NCBI GenBank assembly: GCA_900547155.1
Contig: URFH01000020.1
Coordinates: 1-45,654, forward strand
Direction of reading: 5' to 3'
Source: an uncultured bacterium
GTDB taxonomy: Bacteria; Cyanobacteriota; Vampirovibrionia; Gastranaerophilales; Gastranaerophilaceae
Length of the DNA: 45,654 nt
The notes below the pieces were generated by a model. That model did not search any database. It was given only the letters and a program-made list of their open reading frames with translations, and had not been told where the DNA came from. A program made the position numbers and the translations under genes. This document shows positions 43,067 to 45,654 of the stretch, in pieces. The stretch's first letter is position 1; every line of letters begins with the position of its first letter.

Positions 43067-43606
43067 TTATTTTTTACCGGTTTTGCCGGCTTTACGTCTT
43101 ACGTATTCGCCTTCATATCTGACGCCTTTTCCTTTGTAAACTTCAGGAGGACGTTTGCTTCTGATTGCAGCAGCAACATCGCCTACCAGCTGTTTGTTAG
43201 CGCCTGATACGGTGATTTTTGTGTTTGCTTCAACAGCAATTTTGATACCTGCGGGAGGTTCAATTTTTACAGGGTGAGAATAACCCAATGCAAGGTTCAA
43301 CACGGTGCCTTCCATATTAGCACGGTAGCCGACGCCCTGAATTTCGAGTTTCTTTTCAAAACCTGTTTTTACACCCTGAATTGCGTTGTTAAGAAGAGTT
43401 CTTGACAAGCCCCAGAGTGAGCGGGATTTTCTATCGTCGTTGTGGATAGAAACGATAAGCTCTTTGCCCTCCAGTTTTAAGGCAACTTCAGGACGAACTT
43501 CCACTGTTTCAGTACCCAGAGGGCCTTTTGCAGTGACAACCTGTCCTTCAATTTTTACTTCTACACCATCAGGAATCTGAATCGGTGCTTTTCCTATACG
43601 TGACAT
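43067..43606 (-). CDS. rplF: Ribosomal protein L6
   Basis: 179 residues. MSRIGKAPIQIPDGVEV start and C-terminal RPPEVYKGKGVRYEGEYVRR are standard. A 166-bp spacer before rplR is unusually long for a ribosomal operon. Confidence 0.97.
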   Translation of the reverse strand: MSRIGKAPIQIPDGVEVKIEGQVVTAKGPLGTETVEVRPEVALKLEGKELIVSIHNDDRKSRSLWGLSRTLLNNAIQGVKTGFEKKLEIQGVGYRANMEGTVLNLALGYSHPVKIEPPAGIKIAVEANTKITVSGANKQLVGDVAAAIRSKRPPEVYKGKGVRYEGEYVRRKAGKTGKK

Positions 43607-43661
43607 TTTTTTATCTCCATTATAATTTGTTTTGTGTATTTATATAAATAACAGCGGGCCA

Positions 43662-44057
43662 CTACCATACGTAGCAAATAATTTCGCCGCCGATGTTTTC
43701 TTTTTTAGCTTTTCTGTCAGTCATAAGACCTTTGCTTGTAGAGATGATTGCTATACCGAGACCGCCGAATACCTGCGGGAGATTTTTGGATTTGCAATAC
43801 ACTCTCAAACCTGTTTTTGAAATTCTTTTGAGGTTAGTGATGACAGGTTTGTTTCTTTCATCATATTTCAATGTGATAACGAGAACTTTGAATTTTCCTG
43901 ATTCTTTTTCCTCGTAGTTAGAAATATAACCTTCTTCTTTTAAAACTTTTGCGAGTTCTAATTTCAGTTTTGATGAGGGCATCTCAACTGTTTCATGAGA
44001 AACGATGTTTGCGTTTCTGATTCTTGTCAGCATATCTGCTATAGGATCTGTGTACAT
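43662..44057 (-). CDS. rpsH: Ribosomal protein S8
   Basis: 131 residues, begins [17 protein letters not shown] and ends [20 protein letters not shown], as in S8. Binds the 16S central domain. Confidence 0.97.
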   Translation of the reverse strand: MYTDPIADMLTRIRNANIVSHETVEMPSSKLKLELAKVLKEEGYISNYEEKESGKFKVLVITLKYDERNKPVITNLKRISKTGLRVYCKSKNLPQVFGGLGIAIISTSKGLMTDRKAKKENIGGEIICYVW

Positions 44058-44193
44058 TATTTTTTCCTTCTTTTAACGGGATTCCGATCATTTAGTGCAA
44101 TTGAAACAGAAAATCGCCTCAAATAAGCACTTTAAACGGGGCATCCCCTACTACTTACTAAAATATTTCTAGCAGTATAGTAAAGAAAGTCTG

Positions 44194-44400
44194 TTACCAG
44201 CTTGCTTTGACTACACCGGGCAGAAGACCTTTGTGAGCCATTTCTCTCAAGTGGATTCTGCAAAGACCGAAATCTCTGTGGAAGCCGTGAGGTCTGCCGC
44301 AGATAGAACATCTGTTGTGCAGTTTAACTTTTGACATTTTGCCTGCTGCAACGAGTTCTTCTCTTCTTTTTTCTTTAGCTATCATTGACTTTTTAGCCAC
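44194..44400 (-). CDS. rpsN: Ribosomal protein S14, zinc type
   Basis: I begin at GTG 44400 ([13 protein letters not shown]) with GGAG upstream, giving 68 residues, rather than 17 codons upstream. The zinc ribbon reads [10 protein letters not shown] and LCRIHLRE: the fourth ligand is His where most homologues have Cys. Its place between rplE and rpsH matches the spc order. Confidence 0.95.
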   Translation of the reverse strand: MAKKSMIAKEKRREELVAAGKMSKVKLHNRCSICGRPHGFHRDFGLCRIHLREMAHKGLLPGVVKASW

Positions 44401-44463
44401 GTTATTTCTCCTTTTTGTATTTTTCGCCCGCTCGGGCAATGACTGCGCCATCTGGCGCGTTAA

Positions 44464-45024
44464 TTATTGTTGGGATTTCTTTTTGAACGGCATTCCCAAT
44501 TCAGCAAGAAGAGCTTTTGCTTCTTCGTCTGTTTTCGCTGTTGTAATGATGGAAATGTTCATACCTTTTACGATATCAACTTCATCATAAGAAATTTCAG
44601 GGAACAAAGATTGTTCTTTCAGCCCTAATGTATAGTTTCCGCGTCCGTCAAAGCTTTTATCGGAAATACCTCTAAAGTCACGGATTCTGGGGAGAACCAC
44701 GCAAATCAATTTTTGCAAGAAATCATACATTCTTTCGCCGCGTAATGTAACCATTGCGCCAACCGGCATACCTTCTCTCAATTTGAAAGAAGCGATTGAT
44801 TTTTTAGCTTTGGTAACGAGCGCTTTTTGACCTGCGATTTTTGTAAGCTGTGCTACGATTGTTTCTGCCAGTTTTGAGTTGTGGCAAGCCTCACCAACAC
44901 CCATGTTGATAACGATTTTGTTCAATTTCGGAATCTGGTGAACGTTTTCATAGCCAAACTGAGATTTTAAAGCCTCTTTGACTTCTTCTTCATATCTAAC
45001 TTTTAAGTCTTTTGTTACTGTCAT
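44464..45024 (-). CDS. rplE: Ribosomal protein L5
   Basis: 186 residues, slightly longer than usual through a polar C-terminus. Motifs [29 protein letters not shown] and [19 protein letters not shown] are typical. Binds 5S rRNA. Confidence 0.97.
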   Translation of the reverse strand: MTVTKDLKVRYEEEVKEALKSQFGYENVHQIPKLNKIVINMGVGEACHNSKLAETIVAQLTKIAGQKALVTKAKKSIASFKLREGMPVGAMVTLRGERMYDFLQKLICVVLPRIRDFRGISDKSFDGRGNYTLGLKEQSLFPEISYDEVDIVKGMNISIITTAKTDEEAKALLAELGMPFKKKSQQ

Positions 45025-45087
45025 TTTTCTTTCCCTTTGTAGAATGCAGTTTCGTTATTTTCATAACAAACTGCCCATACTATTTAA

Positions 45088-45438
45088 TTATACATCAATT
45101 TGTTCGCCGCATTTAACACAAACACGGACTTTTTTACCTTCAACCTCGGTATGTTTAACTCTGGTTGCTTTTTCGCAGCTTGTGCAGTAAACCATAACTT
45201 TTGATGAATCCATGGGAGCTTCGATTTGGGTCAAGCCGCCCTGAACACCGGCCATCGGGTTTGCTTTTACAGCTTTGGTAATCATATTTGCGCCTTCAAC
45301 AACAACTTTGTTTTCAGAAGCAATTATGGTTTTCACGTTTCCGATTTTGCCTTTGTCTTTGCCGGAAGTGATGATTACTCTATCACCGGTTTTGACATGC
45401 AAATCGTGTTTTTCAACTGTTTTTTTGCTATTTCTCAT
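45088..45438 (-). CDS. rplX: Ribosomal protein L24
   Basis: 116 residues. Start ATG 45438 (MRNSKKTVEKHDLHVKTGDR) follows AAGGA and is preferred to an ATG 12 codons upstream. KOW motif VIITSGKDKGKIGNVKTI, then a C-terminal zinc ribbon with CTSC and CVKC. Its upstream spacer holds repeats. Confidence 0.95.
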   Translation of the reverse strand: MRNSKKTVEKHDLHVKTGDRVIITSGKDKGKIGNVKTIIASENKVVVEGANMITKAVKANPMAGVQGGLTQIEAPMDSSKVMVYCTSCEKATRVKHTEVEGKKVRVCVKCGEQIDV

Positions 45439-45452
45439 TGTATTTTTCCTTA

Positions 45453-45654
45453 TTGTCTTTTTCCGCCTGTGCAATCAAAGATTGCTTCGTTCTCTTCGCT
45501 TTCGCTCCGTTCACAACGGCGGTCTGGAACGGTTTCGCCCTCCGGGGTTTGAGTGCTCAAACCCCTTTGGGCTTCACACACCTTTTGTCTTTTTCCGCCT
45601 GTGCAATCAAAGATTGCTTCGTTCTCTTCGCTTTCGCTCCGTTCACAACGGCGG
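45453..45654. repeat. 70-bp direct repeat upstream of rplX
   Basis: A unit of about 70 bp (45453-45522) recurs at 45585-45654 with a period of 132 bp; the second copy ends at the window edge and may continue. The unit contains GCAATCAAAGATTGC and CTTTCGCTCCGTTC. Between the copies is a palindrome, GGGGTTTGAG/CTCAAACCCC. No gene is visible in it. Confidence 0.85.

Noticed and set aside
44401..44451. 17-residue upstream extension of S14
   Set aside because: S14 of this type starts at the AKKSM segment, and GGAG stands just before the GTG at 44400.

Overview
The window is a compact bacterial chromosome segment of moderate AT content with cell-wall, lipid, translation and flagellar genes. I infer a gut cyanobacteria-related lineage (Melainabacteria/Vampirovibrionia, probably Gastranaerophilales). 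The reasons are a Ycf46-type AAA protein followed by Ycf35/DUF1257-like and DUF2997-like proteins (a cyanobacterial/plastid signature), flagellar export genes with no sign of photosynthesis, and several lineage-style proteins that carry a short N-terminal V-x-F-K tag. This assignment rests on gene content only; no marker search was run.

Layout. 1-5785 (mostly minus strand): yceD-rpmF-plsX-fabH-fabD-fabG-acpP, the classic phospholipid/fatty-acid cluster, with one unknown plus-strand gene inserted before acpP. 5908-14155: an ArsB/NhaD-type permease, ruvB, a CoA-disulfide-reductase-like flavoprotein, an orphan amino-acid-binding lipoprotein, spmA-spmB and lysS. 14300-18190: HhH protein, radical-SAM activase, Ycf46 AAA ATPase, DUF1257-like and DUF2997-like proteins, a candidate functional cassette of unknown biochemistry. 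18296-23881: flhA, a YcgR-like PilZ protein, a small membrane protein, a sensor kinase and a response regulator with an HD-GYP domain, which joins flagellar export to c-di-GMP signalling. 23887-26849: an MsmX/MalK-type ABC ATPase coupled to a PAS histidine-kinase-like protein that lacks the phospho-accepting histidine, then an unknown protein. 27556-31017: a small protein, ychF and malQ. 31284-36488: tRNA-Leu, a short TspO, an HNH-type protein, a possible His-rich leader peptide with attenuator, a membrane protein of unknown role, tRNA-Glu, a GNAT and a lytic transglycosylase. 36545-40505: fliR, a CpaC-N-like periplasmic protein, fliQ, fliP, fliO and a FliM/FliN-like protein with two SPOA domains. 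40895-45654: an XRE regulator, pth, a small secreted protein and the ribosomal genes rplX-rplE-rpsN-rpsH-rplF-rplR.

The least expected content lies between genes. At least five spacers carry long palindromes whose loops or cores are conserved while the stems differ from copy to copy but stay complementary. Two further hairpin-like elements next to tRNA-Leu and tRNA-Glu carry inverted and direct copies of parts of those tRNAs. A promoter-preceded, highly structured stretch at 26950-27110 may be a non-coding RNA.
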